DNA of 64,000 nt from Acetobacter estunensis (GTDB lineage: Bacteria; Pseudomonadota; Alphaproteobacteria; Acetobacterales; Acetobacteraceae): contig NZ_WOTH01000011.1 in NCBI RefSeq assembly GCF_011516945.1, positions 1-64,000 of the forward strand, in the 5' to 3' direction. The notes under the pieces are model-generated. The model searched no databases. It worked only from the letters and a program-made list of their open reading frames with translations, and was not told the DNA's origin. Position numbers and translations under genes: made by a program. Shown in pieces: positions 1-8,706 of this stretch (its first letter is position 1; each line of letters opens with the position of its first letter).

Positions 1-319
1 AGACCGTTTTGGCATCCGGCACCCGATCTGAAAGTCCCAGCCCAAGGAAACGCATAAAGGAGAGGCGATCGTTGATCAGATATTCCGTCCGCTCATCAGA
101 CAAATTGTTGAGCGTCTGGATCACCAGGATCTTGAACATCAGCACAGGATCAAATGGCGGTCGTCCGCCCTTGCTTCCATCGGAATACGCCAGGGCCTTG
201 TCCAGATCAGGACGGAACGCTTCAAAATCCACAGTCCGGGAAAACGCTTCGAGCTGATCGCCAAGCCCACTCAGCCGGGCAAGACGCTCTTCAACATCAA
301 AGAAACCAGACTGCTTCAT
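1..319 (-). CDS. IS5-family transposase, N-terminal part (cut by window edge)
   Basis: Reading the minus strand from the ATG at 317-319 gives a protein beginning MKQSGFFDVEERLARLSGLG, followed by a region containing SKGGRPPFDP, LVIQTLNNLSDERTEYLIND and FLGLGLSDRVPDAKT. This matches the N-terminal DUF772-type segment of IS5-group DDE transposases from my knowledge of the family. About 106 residues are visible without a stop. The catalytic DDE residues lie beyond the edge, so intactness cannot be judged. Confidence 0.8.
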   Translation of the reverse strand, partial: MKQSGFFDVEERLARLSGLGDQLEAFSRTVDFEAFRPDLDKALAYSDGSKGGRPPFDPVLMFKILVIQTLNNLSDERTEYLINDRLSFMRFLGLGLSDRVPDAKTV

Positions 320-400
320 ATCGCCATTCCCTCAATCAACGCAGAAGAAATAGAATCATACAGAAGACCTCAAAACCAGGGGGTTTTTAGAACCCTCCAG
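1..400 (-). mobile_element. IS5-family insertion sequence, left portion only (continues beyond the window)
   Basis: The first ~400 bases hold the 5' end of an IS5-type transposase read on the minus strand plus its upstream terminal region. The gene starts at 319 and runs off the window edge, so only one end of the element is present. The outer end probably lies in 360-400, where a G-rich/T-rich stretch (about 378-398) separates it from the next reading frame. The terminal inverted repeat and target duplication cannot be fixed without the other end. Confidence 0.7.
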
Positions 401-856
401 GTGCCGATGACCCATACAAGACCACTCTACAGTGGACCGATCTACAATACTTTCGCAAAAGACAAGATTGATCCACATGAAGAGGTGCGTGAGTTGATGT
501 CTGCTTTCGAGAATCATCCTGGCAGTATGGAGGTTTATGGCGGATATTTGAGAAATGGCAGGAGAGTTAGTGCTTTTGAGACGCGCATGCGCAATGCGAT
601 CGGATTGTTTGCAATCGCAGGAAATTCGAAGCTTCCTTGGAATACTTTTCGCATGGGGTGTGCGATGCTCGTTCGTGCATTTACTAAAATGAGATATCGC
701 CCCGAACAACTTCGTCCCCTTTCGGGTACGAAAATGGCTGCATTTGGAATGGGTGTTTCATCACGTGATGTGGAAATAAGTCTGCCGATTGGGAATAATG
801 TCACACAGATTTCGCCTGTGATCGGCCAATCTTTCTCTGAAGGTGCAAGCGTCTAA
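401..856 (+). CDS. Hypothetical protein, possibly a 3' remnant next to the IS
   Basis: An open frame of about 151 codons starts with GTG at 401, just outside the IS end, and stops at 856. I do not recognise the protein. It is basic, without signal peptide or clear membrane segment, and base composition is visibly more AT-rich than the neighbouring genes. No convincing ribosome binding site precedes the GTG, and the frame stays open into the IS end. It may therefore be the C-terminal part of a gene interrupted by the element rather than a complete gene. Confidence 0.4.
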   Translation: MPMTHTRPLYSGPIYNTFAKDKIDPHEEVRELMSAFENHPGSMEVYGGYLRNGRRVSAFETRMRNAIGLFAIAGNSKLPWNTFRMGCAMLVRAFTKMRYRPEQLRPLSGTKMAAFGMGVSSRDVEISLPIGNNVTQISPVIGQSFSEGASV

Positions 857-910
857 AGGCCATTGTCTCACAGTACGTGGCTAATAAGGTGGACAGGAAG
901 TCTGTATTCG

Positions 911-2119
911 TTATCTGTCAGGAAATTGTGCGGCTGCGAATTTTCGAACATGAGCAGGGGAAAGTTCATTGATAGTGTTCACGCCCAGCATCGCCATATC
1001 ACGCATGATTTCCGCCTGTATCAGTCGTAGTGCATGACGCACGCCGAACCCGCCAGCTGCGACTGAGGCGTAGAGAAACGGCCGACCGATAAAGACAAAG
1101 TCTGCGCCAAGTGCCAGAGCTTTGAGCACGTCGGTGCCTCGCCTTATACCACCATCAATCAACACAGCCATTTCGCCCGCTTCGCGCGTGACCTCCTGCA
1201 ATACGAGCAGGGGAGCAATTGCGGAGTCGAGTTGGCGTCCGCCATGGTTGGAGATCCAGACGCCGTCAGCACCTGCGTTGCGGGCGTGCGCGGTATCTTC
1301 GGAAGAAAGAATCCCCTTTATAACAAAACGGCCTTTCCAGTTGTCGCGTATGAATTTGACATGTTCCCAACTAAGACGCTCACGGGTTCCAATGTTACGC
1401 TCAGCGGTGCGCGAAAGAATTGCCGGACCGCGAAATGCGTCCATGTTTTCGAAATGCGGCATACCGCTTGCTAACGTGCGAAGAAAAGTTCCACAGGACC
1501 AGCGCGGATGGCACACGCCATCCCACAAAAGACGCGGACTGGGTCGGAGAGGTATAGAGAAACCGGTGCGAACATTGTTCTCGCGGTTGGCTGGAACCTG
1601 TACATCCACGGTAAGGACAATCGTTTCGAACCCAGCGTTGCCGACCCGGCGAAGCATCGCTGCGATGCGTTCCCGGTCGCCAGGCAGATAGGCTTGAAAC
1701 CACCGTGTTGCGCCCTCGGCGCCCATTGTTTCAAGCGGAGTGAGAGACGTGGCGCTGGCCACCATTAGCGCACCTTCCTCAGCCGCAGCCCGTGCCAAGG
1801 CAATATCGCCCCGAAACGACGACAGGGCTGAGAGGCCCATAGGTGCGATTCCAACCGGTTGTGTAAAGGATTTACCGAAGAGAGAAGTCACCGTCGAACG
1901 AGCATGTGTATCAATAAGCACGCGTGGCATTAGGGCAAGTTCAGCGTAACTCTCGCGATTTGCTCGCAGGGAACGGCCGGTTTCTGCTGCGCCGGAATAG
2001 TAGCCATAGATTTGTCGGGGCAATCGACGGCGTGCGACAGTTTCGAAATCGTCGAGACACAGGAAACGATTGAGATAGCGGGGCATGGATGACGTTGTTT
2101 GCAAAGGAGGAGACGTCAT
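911..2119 (-). CDS. lldD: FMN-dependent alpha-hydroxy-acid dehydrogenase (L-lactate dehydrogenase-like)
   Basis: A 402-residue protein of the glycolate oxidase/L-lactate dehydrogenase/mandelate dehydrogenase family, which oxidises L-2-hydroxy acids with FMN. Visible active-site elements are YYSG near residues 40-43, WFQAY ending at Tyr144, Lys268 in FVIKG, and the SNHGGRQLD motif at 290-298 with catalytic His292 and Arg295. The FMN phosphate-binding segment is DGGIRRGTD (322-330) followed by GRP (345-347). The ATG at 2119 lies a few bases after an AGGCAC-like site; an internal Met12 is possible but lacks a binding site. It stands alone between the IS region and a gene-poor stretch. Lactate as substrate is an inference; mandelate or glycolate cannot be excluded. 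Confidence 0.85.
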   Translation of the reverse strand: MTSPPLQTTSSMPRYLNRFLCLDDFETVARRRLPRQIYGYYSGAAETGRSLRANRESYAELALMPRVLIDTHARSTVTSLFGKSFTQPVGIAPMGLSALSSFRGDIALARAAAEEGALMVASATSLTPLETMGAEGATRWFQAYLPGDRERIAAMLRRVGNAGFETIVLTVDVQVPANRENNVRTGFSIPLRPSPRLLWDGVCHPRWSCGTFLRTLASGMPHFENMDAFRGPAILSRTAERNIGTRERLSWEHVKFIRDNWKGRFVIKGILSSEDTAHARNAGADGVWISNHGGRQLDSAIAPLLVLQEVTREAGEMAVLIDGGIRRGTDVLKALALGADFVFIGRPFLYASVAAGGFGVRHALRLIQAEIMRDMAMLGVNTINELSPAHVRKFAAAQFPDR

Positions 2120-2144
2120 GATGTGCCTGACGATGAAGTTGCAT

Positions 2145-2851
2145 TTACTCTTCTAGAATTATCAGATTTTGTATTGAACTTCTCGAGGATTTTCTGAAGG
2201 CGATGGTTTTGTGAGATCACGAGTTTGGCATGAAATGGTAAGCTCTATGCAGTATGTCTGAACAGGACATAGCCCGCTGAGATGGCCTTGATGATTTTAT
2301 TATCAATGATGTCTCAAGAAGGAGCTTATTTGTCGTGCGGTGACGTTAGGCTCGCTTGTGCAAGAAATGGTCAAGTTCAGTTCTTTTTGAGCGCTTGCGA
2401 ATGCAAAGGAATAGCGGTTGGGGTGCTGTTCTAAGGGAAGGGTGTTGAGCGGCTGTATCTTTATCTGGGAGAGGAACTGGTTCGTTTGCGGCGTTGCCTT
2501 GGGTTCTCCATCATTACTGGGGAGTTCTGTGCGGATTATGTACTCTCGCTCAAGTTGGTTCGCAATGTCCGGTCTCGTGTGAGGGATGTCTTGGAACAGG
2601 AAGGCTGTGTCAGTGACGCTGGTGGAGTTCTGAACGGCACCATTAAAGACATCCTACGTCTTGCTGGCAGTTTTGGGACGCTGAGGTGGCCTGAGTAAGT
2701 TTTGCCGCCTGAAAGCTTCAATCAATCCGCGCGTATCCGTATATGCCTTCTTGATCATTGAAGGATGACCGACCGGCTACTATTGCTGAGATAGCCACGT
2801 ACCACCTTATCTGGCATATAACTCATTGAATTGTAAGGATTTTTCTATATC
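2145..2851. other. Gene-poor stretch, about 700 bases
   Basis: Between the hydroxy-acid dehydrogenase and tRNA-Ser I find no reading frame with convincing start, composition or recognisable protein. A 70-codon plus-strand frame (2486-2698) and a 61-codon minus-strand frame (2536-2721) exist, but neither resembles a known family. With an IS fragment on one side and a tRNA on the other, the stretch looks like decayed accessory sequence. Confidence 0.5.
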
Positions 2852-2942
2852 TGGCGGAGAGAGTGGGATTCGAACCCACGGTACGCTATTAACGTACACA
2901 CGCTTTCCAAGCGTGCGCCTTAAGCCGCTCGGCCATCTCTCC
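2852..2942 (-). tRNA. tRNA-Ser, anticodon GGA
   Basis: The minus strand reads as a long-variable-arm tRNA. The acceptor GGAGAGA at 2942-2936 pairs with TCTCTCC near the 3' end, followed by discriminator G and an encoded CCA (2854-2852). The anticodon stem-loop CACGCTTGGAAAGCGTG presents GGA, the T-arm contains GGTTCGAATCC, and an extended variable arm typical of serine tRNAs is present. Length 91 with CCA. It is the first feature downstream of trpF on the same strand. Confidence 0.95.
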
Positions 2943-3001
2943 AGGCGCTGGAGGCCTTCATACCAGCATCGCGCAGGTGTTCAAGAGGAAAAACGCACCG
3001 A

Positions 3002-3634
3002 TCATACGGCTCGGGCAGCAGCGATGAAGTGGGCGATGGCGTCCGGGTCTTTGACGCCGGGCGTGCTTTCCACGCCGGATGCCACGTCCACAGCGTTTGC
3101 CGCACTTTCACGGATGGCTTGCGCTACGGTCTCTGGTCGCAGTCCACCTGCCAGCATCCATGACGCTGGAGCCTGCCAAGCACGGGTAAGATGCCACGGA
3201 AAGGCCAGTCCGTTGCCGCCGGGACGCGTGGCGCCTTCAGGGGGGCGTGATTCGATTACAAAGCGGTCTGCCAGAGCGGTTGTCGGAAGGTCATTCTGCG
3301 TCGAGACAGCGACGGACAGCCATACCGGAAGACCGAATTTCTGGCGGATCACCTGCGCACGCTCAGGCGTGGTGTAGAGCTGGAGGATGTCGAGTGACAC
3401 ATTGTCCAGCGTTTCGGCAATCTGCTCATCGGTCGGATTTACGAACAGGCCAACACGACCCGGCTGGACAGGGGCGGCTTCGATCCGTCGGATCAGTTGG
3501 GCCGCCTGCGTCGTTGTGACGTAGCGGGGAGAGCGGGCGAAGAAGTTGAAGCCCACCCAGTCAGCCCCATATTCCAGACAGGCATCAAGACCGGCTGGTT
3601 CCGTCAGCCCACATATCTTGATGCCTATGCGCAT
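3002..3634 (-). CDS. trpF: Phosphoribosylanthranilate isomerase
   Basis: Converts N-(5'-phosphoribosyl)anthranilate to the carboxyphenylaminodeoxyribulose phosphate in tryptophan synthesis. The 210-residue protein has the TIM-barrel PRAI pattern: IKICGLTE near residues 5-12 with the catalytic Cys, GADWVGFNFFARSPRYV (24-40), the NPTDEQI strand, QLYTTPE, and a C-terminal phosphate-binding LAGGLRPETV followed by VDVASGVE with the catalytic Asp. Its ATG overlaps the pyrF stop as TGATG at 3634, so it is translationally coupled and last in a lapA-pyrF-trpF operon. No other trp gene is in the window. Confidence 0.95.
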   Translation of the reverse strand: MRIGIKICGLTEPAGLDACLEYGADWVGFNFFARSPRYVTTTQAAQLIRRIEAAPVQPGRVGLFVNPTDEQIAETLDNVSLDILQLYTTPERAQVIRQKFGLPVWLSVAVSTQNDLPTTALADRFVIESRPPEGATRPGGNGLAFPWHLTRAWQAPASWMLAGGLRPETVAQAIRESAANAVDVASGVESTPGVKDPDAIAHFIAAARAV

Positions 3635-4344
3635 CAGGGAGCGATGAGTTCGGCCGCAATCGCAGCGGCGGCGGCGGCAGGATCGGCGGCTTTTGTGATG
3701 GGGCGTCCGACCACGATCCAGTCTGCCCCAGCCTGTCGGGCTTCGGTCGGGGTCATAATGCGTTTCTGATCGCCTGCGTCCGCACCGCGGGGACGAATAC
3801 CGGGAGTGACGAACACCGGCCTCTCGCCAAACTCTTTCCTCAGCGCGGTCAGTTCATGCGCGGAACAGACCAGCCCATCCGCGCCATTACGCAGCGCCAG
3901 TTCGGCCAGACGCAGTACCTGCGCGCGCGCGCCACCCGGCACGCCGGTTTCCGCAAGGGCTGCGTCATCAAGGCTGGTAAGGACGGTCACGGCCAGCAGC
4001 AGCGGACGCTTGCCTTCGGGAAAGCTGTCGTCGCACGCCTGTCGCGCTGCCGCGACCATAGCGCTTCCGCCGCTGGCATGGATGGTCAGCATGGCAGGTG
4101 AAAGACGATTCAGGCTCCCCACAGCCGCCCCGACGGTGTTGGGGATGTCGTGCAGTTTGAGGTCGAGAAACAGGTCGCGCCCTTGTGCCACCTTCGTGAC
4201 AGTTTCAAACCCTGCGGCATAGGCGAATTCGAGGCCAAGCTTGATGGCATCGACATGAGAGGAGACGGCGTTCGCCCAGCGGGTCGCTTCAGCCGGGTCA
4301 CGGGTGTCGAGGGCGGCAATCAGGCGCGTGCGACGTGTGGTCAT
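3634..4344 (-). CDS. pyrF: Orotidine 5'-phosphate decarboxylase
   Basis: Catalyses decarboxylation of OMP to UMP, the last step of pyrimidine synthesis. The 236-residue product starts MTTRRTRLIAALDTRD and shows DAIKLGLEF, then DLFLDLKLHDIPNTV carrying the D-x-K-x-x-D catalytic array, TIHASGG, and a C-terminal phosphate-binding TPGIRP...GADWIVVGRPIT. The frame extends upstream, but the ATG at 4344 overlaps the lapA stop as ATGA and gives the normal family length. It sits between lapA and trpF, coupled to both. Confidence 0.96.
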   Translation of the reverse strand: MTTRRTRLIAALDTRDPAEATRWANAVSSHVDAIKLGLEFAYAAGFETVTKVAQGRDLFLDLKLHDIPNTVGAAVGSLNRLSPAMLTIHASGGSAMVAAARQACDDSFPEGKRPLLLAVTVLTSLDDAALAETGVPGGARAQVLRLAELALRNGADGLVCSAHELTALRKEFGERPVFVTPGIRPRGADAGDQKRIMTPTEARQAGADWIVVGRPITKAADPAAAAAAIAAELIAP

Positions 4345-4709
4345 GCGATGGGCTGTGGCGGAATGGTGGAGACTGGAGAGATGGGCGCGGTTGGGTGAGG
4401 AGTGACGGACGGATCCACATTCACAAGACCTCGCAGACGGTTCAATTCCGTAACCTGTGCGGCAACGGTGCCTTCCAGTTCCTTCACGCGGGCTTCCGCC
4501 TTGCGAGCACGGCGTCCCTGCCCAAAGGCGCTGAACCACATGCACAGGGCACCCATGGCCAGCGATATGACGGAAATCAGCAGCGCCATGACGCCGATCG
4601 AGCTGGACCAACTGTAGGTCAACAGCCACATCTGGGTGGATTCCTGATTGCTGGCGGCAAACAGGATCACCACGAGAAGGAGGGGGACAAGGAGGATGAG
4701 CCGGATCAT
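4341..4709 (-). CDS. lapA: LapA (DUF1049) domain inner-membrane protein
   Basis: A 122-residue protein with two hydrophobic segments, MIRLILLVPLLLVVILFAAS at the N-terminus and a second around residues 38-60, then a basic stretch RRARKAEARVKELEG forming a short coiled coil and a Pro-rich tail. This is the lipopolysaccharide assembly protein A layout (DUF1049). An upstream in-frame start exists at 4775, but the ATG at 4709 puts the membrane segment at the N-terminus as in the family. The stop overlaps the pyrF start by four bases; coupling of lapA to pyrF/trpF is common in alphaproteobacteria (from memory). Confidence 0.8.
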   Translation of the reverse strand: MIRLILLVPLLLVVILFAASNQESTQMWLLTYSWSSSIGVMALLISVISLAMGALCMWFSAFGQGRRARKAEARVKELEGTVAAQVTELNRLRGLVNVDPSVTPHPTAPISPVSTIPPQPIA

Positions 4710-4835
4710 ATTTAGGTTCGTAGCCTGCCCGGATAGGGAAGGGCAAGAAAGGTATATGAACCCTTTACGCTCCACCTCTGTCAGGTGATGGCGGTCTGCC
4801 GTTTCGATCGGATCCGATGGGGCGGAAAACGGGCG

Positions 4836-6215
4836 TTAATGGAAGGCGGAGAGCAATTGCTGAGCCGCTACGGACCACGGCGTAGGCTGAAACGTCGTGG
4901 CAATGCGGGATCGCAGACGCGCCAGTTCCGCGGGAGCGTGAATCACGCGCTCGACGCATGCTTGCACGTCATGAAGATTGTCGGGGTCGAACAGCGGAGT
5001 CAGCCTTCCCCCAGCTTCTGGCAGGGCACCACGATTGGCGATGAGACAGGGTGTTCCGTGGGCAAGGCTTTCGGTGACAGGCAATCCCCAACCTTCGTGC
5101 AGTGAGGGAACGAGGGTGAAAAGGGCATGGCGGTAGAGCGCTTCCAGCAAGGCGTCGGAGGGAGCATGCACTAGGGCGATATGCCCATTGAGGAAGTTAC
5201 AGTTCCGGATTTGCTGCATCAGGTCCGAGGCCAGCCAACCGGGCGATCCGGCCATGACAAGACGCGGTATGGTGGCGCGTGGATGGTCCGCGAGAAGCTT
5301 TCTCCACAGGCGGAAGAGCAACGCGTGGTTCTTGCGGACCTCGATGGTTCCCACCACCAGCACGAACGGCGCCCGTAAGGAGAGCGGAAGGTCTGTGTGC
5401 CCCGTGATGGAACGGGGCGTTGAAAAGCCCGTGCCCATACGGATGACGGAGGCCGCCTTGCCGGGAAAAAGGCGTGCGATATCGTCGCGTGTGCTGTGTG
5501 AGACAGCGAACAGTCGGTCGATGGCCGGCAGGGTGGATTCGCACCATCTACGAAACACACGCGGCAGACCGGGACGACACCATTCCGGTGCGATCAGGGG
5601 CACAAGATCGTGCACGAGCAGCCCGGTGCGCATGCCCTGATCGCGCGCACGCTCAAGGAGGGTTCCGTAGGCGGTGTGTGACCATGGCGCGCCAAGGGCA
5701 AGCAGGATGTCGCCTGCGCGTGGAGGGGCGATGTTCGCTTCTTGAGCGGTATGGCGTTCCGTCCATGTCTGGCGGAGAGTCGTGCCGGTCGCTCTCAGAA
5801 GGGCGGAGACGTCTCGGAACGCCGCGCTCTGATGGGACACCAGTTGTCCGAGCGGCACGCGCAGGCTGGCAGGCAGATGCCGGGCAAGACGCCGGGCTGA
5901 AGAGGCCTCCTGCTCGCTTTCGTTGCCAGTCTCAATATGTGTGGTGACGGAGAGGGCGTGGCTGCACAGACGATCGTGCAGTGCCCGTACACTTTCAGGT
6001 TTGACGGGAGTGAAACCCCGTCCATCGGTGGTGTGCCGGAGAAACCCCACGCATGTTCCCTGCATTTCCGGCAGGGCCTGCATGGCGGACTGAATTTCGA
6101 AGGCCACACGCTGGATTCCACTGGGGCGCGAGCCAGTACGGGCATATTCGAACAGGTCTTCCACATCGAACCACACACGTGGCTGCGGAGAGGAGGAAAG
6201 TGGCAAGAATGGCAT
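4836..6215 (-). CDS. Glycosyltransferase family 4-type (GT-B) enzyme
   Basis: A 459-residue GT-B glycosyltransferase. The N-terminal half (about 1-230) contains VWFDVEDLFEYARTGSRPSGIQR, seen in mannosyltransferase-like proteins of polysaccharide clusters. The C-terminal half has PFVLVVGTIEVRKNHALLF (start of the nucleotide-sugar domain) and SLHEGWGLPVTESLAHGTPC, the E-x7-E motif of GT4 enzymes. Donor and acceptor cannot be told. No signal peptide, so it is probably cytosolic. No other polysaccharide gene is nearby, which is unusual for this family. Start is the ATG at 6215 behind a weak AGCAGG site. Confidence 0.8.
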   Translation of the reverse strand: MPFLPLSSSPQPRVWFDVEDLFEYARTGSRPSGIQRVAFEIQSAMQALPEMQGTCVGFLRHTTDGRGFTPVKPESVRALHDRLCSHALSVTTHIETGNESEQEASSARRLARHLPASLRVPLGQLVSHQSAAFRDVSALLRATGTTLRQTWTERHTAQEANIAPPRAGDILLALGAPWSHTAYGTLLERARDQGMRTGLLVHDLVPLIAPEWCRPGLPRVFRRWCESTLPAIDRLFAVSHSTRDDIARLFPGKAASVIRMGTGFSTPRSITGHTDLPLSLRAPFVLVVGTIEVRKNHALLFRLWRKLLADHPRATIPRLVMAGSPGWLASDLMQQIRNCNFLNGHIALVHAPSDALLEALYRHALFTLVPSLHEGWGLPVTESLAHGTPCLIANRGALPEAGGRLTPLFDPDNLHDVQACVERVIHAPAELARLRSRIATTFQPTPWSVAAQQLLSAFH

Positions 6216-6283
6216 CGGCGGCCTGCTGTGGTCCGGAAAGAACCGAATACCCGAGCCGGTCCGACGATGCCAATTTGGGGAAC

Positions 6284-6823
6284 TCAGTTGGTGGAAAGAC
6301 CGCGTGCGATGATGGCCTGGGCCTCTGGCGCGGATAGGCTGGTGGAGGACGTGGACACCGCGCCAATCAGGGCGGCAAGCGCTGGAAGAAGGGTGGCCAC
6401 GGCCTGAACCATGACGTTGACGTTGGCAGGAAGGAGGCTCTGGAGACTCTCCAGCACCGTGAGGGCTGCTCCCGCTGCGCTTTCGGCGGTTGTGACCCAG
6501 TCCTTCGCCACGGTGACGCTCACGGAAGAAGCGGCATTGGCGGCGATCTGGGCTGTGACCTGGCTGACGGTGGTGATGGCGGACGTGAGCTTGGCCGAAT
6601 CGGTTGCGCCCAGCACGCTGGTCACGGTGCTGGAGGAGGCGATCTGGGTCAGGCCGGATTCCACGCTGCTGATGAGGGAGAGGATCTTTGTCACATCCAC
6701 GGCATAGGTGGTTGTGCCGTTGCTTGTCGTGGTGGTGCAGGCGCCCAGGGCCGTGGCAGCGCCAAGAGCGCCTCCGGTTGCGAGAAGAGAGCGCAGGAAA
6801 GTCCGGCGTGAGGAGAATGTCAT
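6284..6823 (-). CDS. Tat-type lipoprotein of unknown function
   Basis: A 179-residue protein beginning MTFSSRRTFLRSLL with a twin-arginine motif (S-R-R-x-F-L), a hydrophobic stretch and a lipobox ALGAC at about residue 28, predicting Tat export and lipid anchoring. The mature part is rich in Ser, Thr, Ala and Val, with two long amphipathic/hydrophobic helices (about 110-160), and has no recognisable catalytic motif. An upstream TTG (6841) is in frame, but the ATG at 6823 has GGAAA six to seven bases upstream and places the RR motif correctly. Function unknown. Confidence 0.7.
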   Translation of the reverse strand: MTFSSRRTFLRSLLATGGALGAATALGACTTTTSNGTTTYAVDVTKILSLISSVESGLTQIASSSTVTSVLGATDSAKLTSAITTVSQVTAQIAANAASSVSVTVAKDWVTTAESAAGAALTVLESLQSLLPANVNVMVQAVATLLPALAALIGAVSTSSTSLSAPEAQAIIARGLSTN

Positions 6824-7007
6824 GAAAATTTCCGATTGCAATGAAGTGTGAGGAATGCGGGCGCGTGCTGCGCAGGCGCGAAGGGGACTGTAGGTGTCCT
6901 CACGCGGGGCGTGCCGGAAGGAGCTTTCGTGAAGAGATGTTGAGCGATAAGATGAGAACGATGTGCACGCGCAAAGTCGCGTTTGAACGGGTTATCGGAG
7001 ATGCTGC

Positions 7008-7391
7008 GTGAACGTCCGTTTGTTGCTGCCCTGTCTGGTTCTGTCCGTCATGGGAGCGTCAGCGGCCATGGCGCAGGCCGCCCCGGAAAATGTGCCGGCG
7101 GCCCAGCTCAACAAGGAACTTGACGTTCTTCAGGTGAAGCCGGATGAGGCCAGTGATGCGTGCATCAGCGCGATGAGGGAACTGCACGACACGCAAAAGA
7201 AGATGCCGGACGAGGAGGATGCGTCCTCGCGCGATGCCTCCGATCTGGCGGTGGCGCATGATGTGCTGGAATCGAATTACGAGACAGCGATCGAGATGTG
7301 CGGACCGGATGCCCGGCGTCTCTGCACGACGCCCCAGCCTTCGGAGAAGCTGGTGCATGCGTGCGGCATTCTGAATGCCGAGGATGATTGA
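7008..7391 (+). CDS. Small secreted hypothetical protein
   Basis: A 127-residue protein with a Sec signal peptide (MNVRLLLPCLVLSVMGASAAMAQA, cleavage after AMAQA). The mature part is acidic and contains four cysteines spread over about 70 residues (DACISAM, EMCGPD, RRLCTTP, VHACGIL), which could form two disulfides in the periplasm. I do not recognise the family. It is convergent with queD, with a terminator-like hairpin between them. Confidence 0.65.
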   Translation: MNVRLLLPCLVLSVMGASAAMAQAAPENVPAAQLNKELDVLQVKPDEASDACISAMRELHDTQKKMPDEEDASSRDASDLAVAHDVLESNYETAIEMCGPDARRLCTTPQPSEKLVHACGILNAEDD

Positions 7392-7427
7392 AACGTCGCG
7401 TCGTATGAAAAGTAGCGAAATGTTCTG

Positions 7428-7447
7428 AAAAACCCGTGGGTGGGTTT
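7428..7447 (-). terminator. Rho-independent terminator after queD
   Basis: Read on the minus strand, AAACCC, a six-base loop and GGGTTT are followed by further T residues. The hairpin begins at the last base of the queD stop. The stem is short (6 bp), so strength is uncertain. Confidence 0.5.
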
Positions 7448-7980
7448 CAGGATTCCAGATCCGAAATACTCATATCCGCCCGCCTCCACCAGCACTGTTC
7501 CGGTGGGCGGGGAGAGGGAAGCATCGGCAGCGGGTCGCCGGAGAACTCCACCGTATTGGTGGGCGTTTCTTCCAGCGTGATGGTTGTGCACCGCAAAAGC
7601 GCGCCATCGGCCTGAAGCAGCGTATCGAGCTTGGCTTTCATCAGGCAGATCATCATCTCGGTGGTTGGATCGCCGGGTGTGACGATGATGCGTTTCGCCC
7701 GTTCGGGCTCATGGGCGCGAAACCACGCCAGAAGGGGGTCGTCCTCTGCCAGTTGCAGAGCGTGGTCGAGCCGTTCGTCCACGAAACGGTGCCACATGCT
7801 TTTGGCGCGCTGGAACGAGACGGGCATGTTCGCCACGCCATCGAGCGGCGCCATGTTCGCAGGTGTCAGGCGAACCGTGACGAATTCGTTGTGGCCATGC
7901 GGCAGGGCGCAGCTTTCGCTCGCGCCGTGAATGAGGCGGTGCCCCATGGAAAAGCGACGGGTGAAGATCAGGTCAGGCAT
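7447..7980 (-). CDS. queD: 6-carboxy-5,6,7,8-tetrahydropterin synthase
   Basis: Makes 6-carboxytetrahydropterin from dihydroneopterin triphosphate, an early step to preQ0 and queuosine. The 177-residue product starts [16 protein letters not shown]. The zinc-ligand histidines are in MGHR and LPHGHN, the catalytic Cys precedes them in [10 protein letters not shown], and the Asp/His pair is in [16 protein letters not shown] stands where PT-x-EN is usual. The frame is open further upstream inside queC, but the ATG at 7980 fits the family N-terminus. Its start overlaps the queC stop by eight bases, making it last in queE-queC-queD. It is somewhat longer than the ~120-residue minimal family; the extra length is an internal helical insertion and a Pro/Trp-rich tail. 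Confidence 0.85.
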   Translation of the reverse strand: MPDLIFTRRFSMGHRLIHGASESCALPHGHNEFVTVRLTPANMAPLDGVANMPVSFQRAKSMWHRFVDERLDHALQLAEDDPLLAWFRAHEPERAKRIIVTPGDPTTEMMICLMKAKLDTLLQADGALLRCTTITLEETPTNTVEFSGDPLPMLPSPRPPEQCWWRRADMSISDLES

Positions 7981-8704
7981 GAGATAGCCCCGTGAGAGTC
8001 GCTTGGTATTGTTCCCATCCATGACGCCGCAATTCGCAGGCCGGACAGGTGCCGCAGCCATGGCCCCATGGATGCAGGGTACCGCGCGTACCGAGATAGC
8101 AGCTGTGGCTTTCGTGATTGATGAGTGTAACGAGCGGTTTACCGCCCAGTGACTCCGCCAGCGCCCATGTCTGCGCCTTGTCGATCCACATCAGGGGCGT
8201 GTGCAGCACGAAGCGCGAATCCATGCCGAGATTGAGGGCGACCTGAAGCGCCTTGATCGTATCGTCGCGGCAATCGGGATATCCAGAGTAGTCCGTTTCG
8301 CACACGCCCGTGACGATGTGGCGCAGGCCGCGTCGATAGGCCAGTGCGGCGGCAAAGCTGAGGAAGATCAGGTTGCGGCCGGGCACGAAGGTGGAGGGCA
8401 GCCCGCTCTCCGTCATGCTGATTTCCGTCTCGCGTGTCAGGGCCGTCTCCGAGACATGCCCAAGCGCTGCCAGATCCAGTGTGTGATCGGGACCGAGGCG
8501 GGTGGCCCAATCGGTGTCGAGTGCCGCCATACCCTTGCGAAGCGTGTCGCGGCAGGTGAGTTCCACGGCATGGCGCTGACCATAGTCGAAGCCCAGTGTC
8601 TCCACCCGCTCGAAGCGGTCCAGTGCCCAAGCAAGACAGGTGGCGGAATCCTGCCCACCCGAAAATACGACGAGCGCGCCATTGCCGGAAGATATGGTCG
8701 TCAT
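7973..8704 (-). CDS. queC: 7-cyano-7-deazaguanine (preQ0) synthase
   Basis: ATP-dependent conversion of 7-carboxy-7-deazaguanine to preQ0. The 243-residue protein has the PP-loop [13 protein letters not shown] near residue 12, [36 protein letters not shown], and a C-terminal zinc site made by a distal Cys plus [12 protein letters not shown]. An in-frame extension reaches 9109 but lies inside queE; the ATG at 8704 is two bases after the queE stop and gives the family length. Middle gene of the queE-queC-queD operon. Confidence 0.95.
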   Translation of the reverse strand: MTTISSGNGALVVFSGGQDSATCLAWALDRFERVETLGFDYGQRHAVELTCRDTLRKGMAALDTDWATRLGPDHTLDLAALGHVSETALTRETEISMTESGLPSTFVPGRNLIFLSFAAALAYRRGLRHIVTGVCETDYSGYPDCRDDTIKALQVALNLGMDSRFVLHTPLMWIDKAQTWALAESLGGKPLVTLINHESHSCYLGTRGTLHPWGHGCGTCPACELRRHGWEQYQATLTGLSHA

Positions 8705-8706
8705 GC

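Noticed and set aside
2486-2698. 70-codon plus-strand frame in the gene-poor stretch
   Set aside because: No ribosome binding site, no family resemblance, and overlaps another short frame on the opposite strand.
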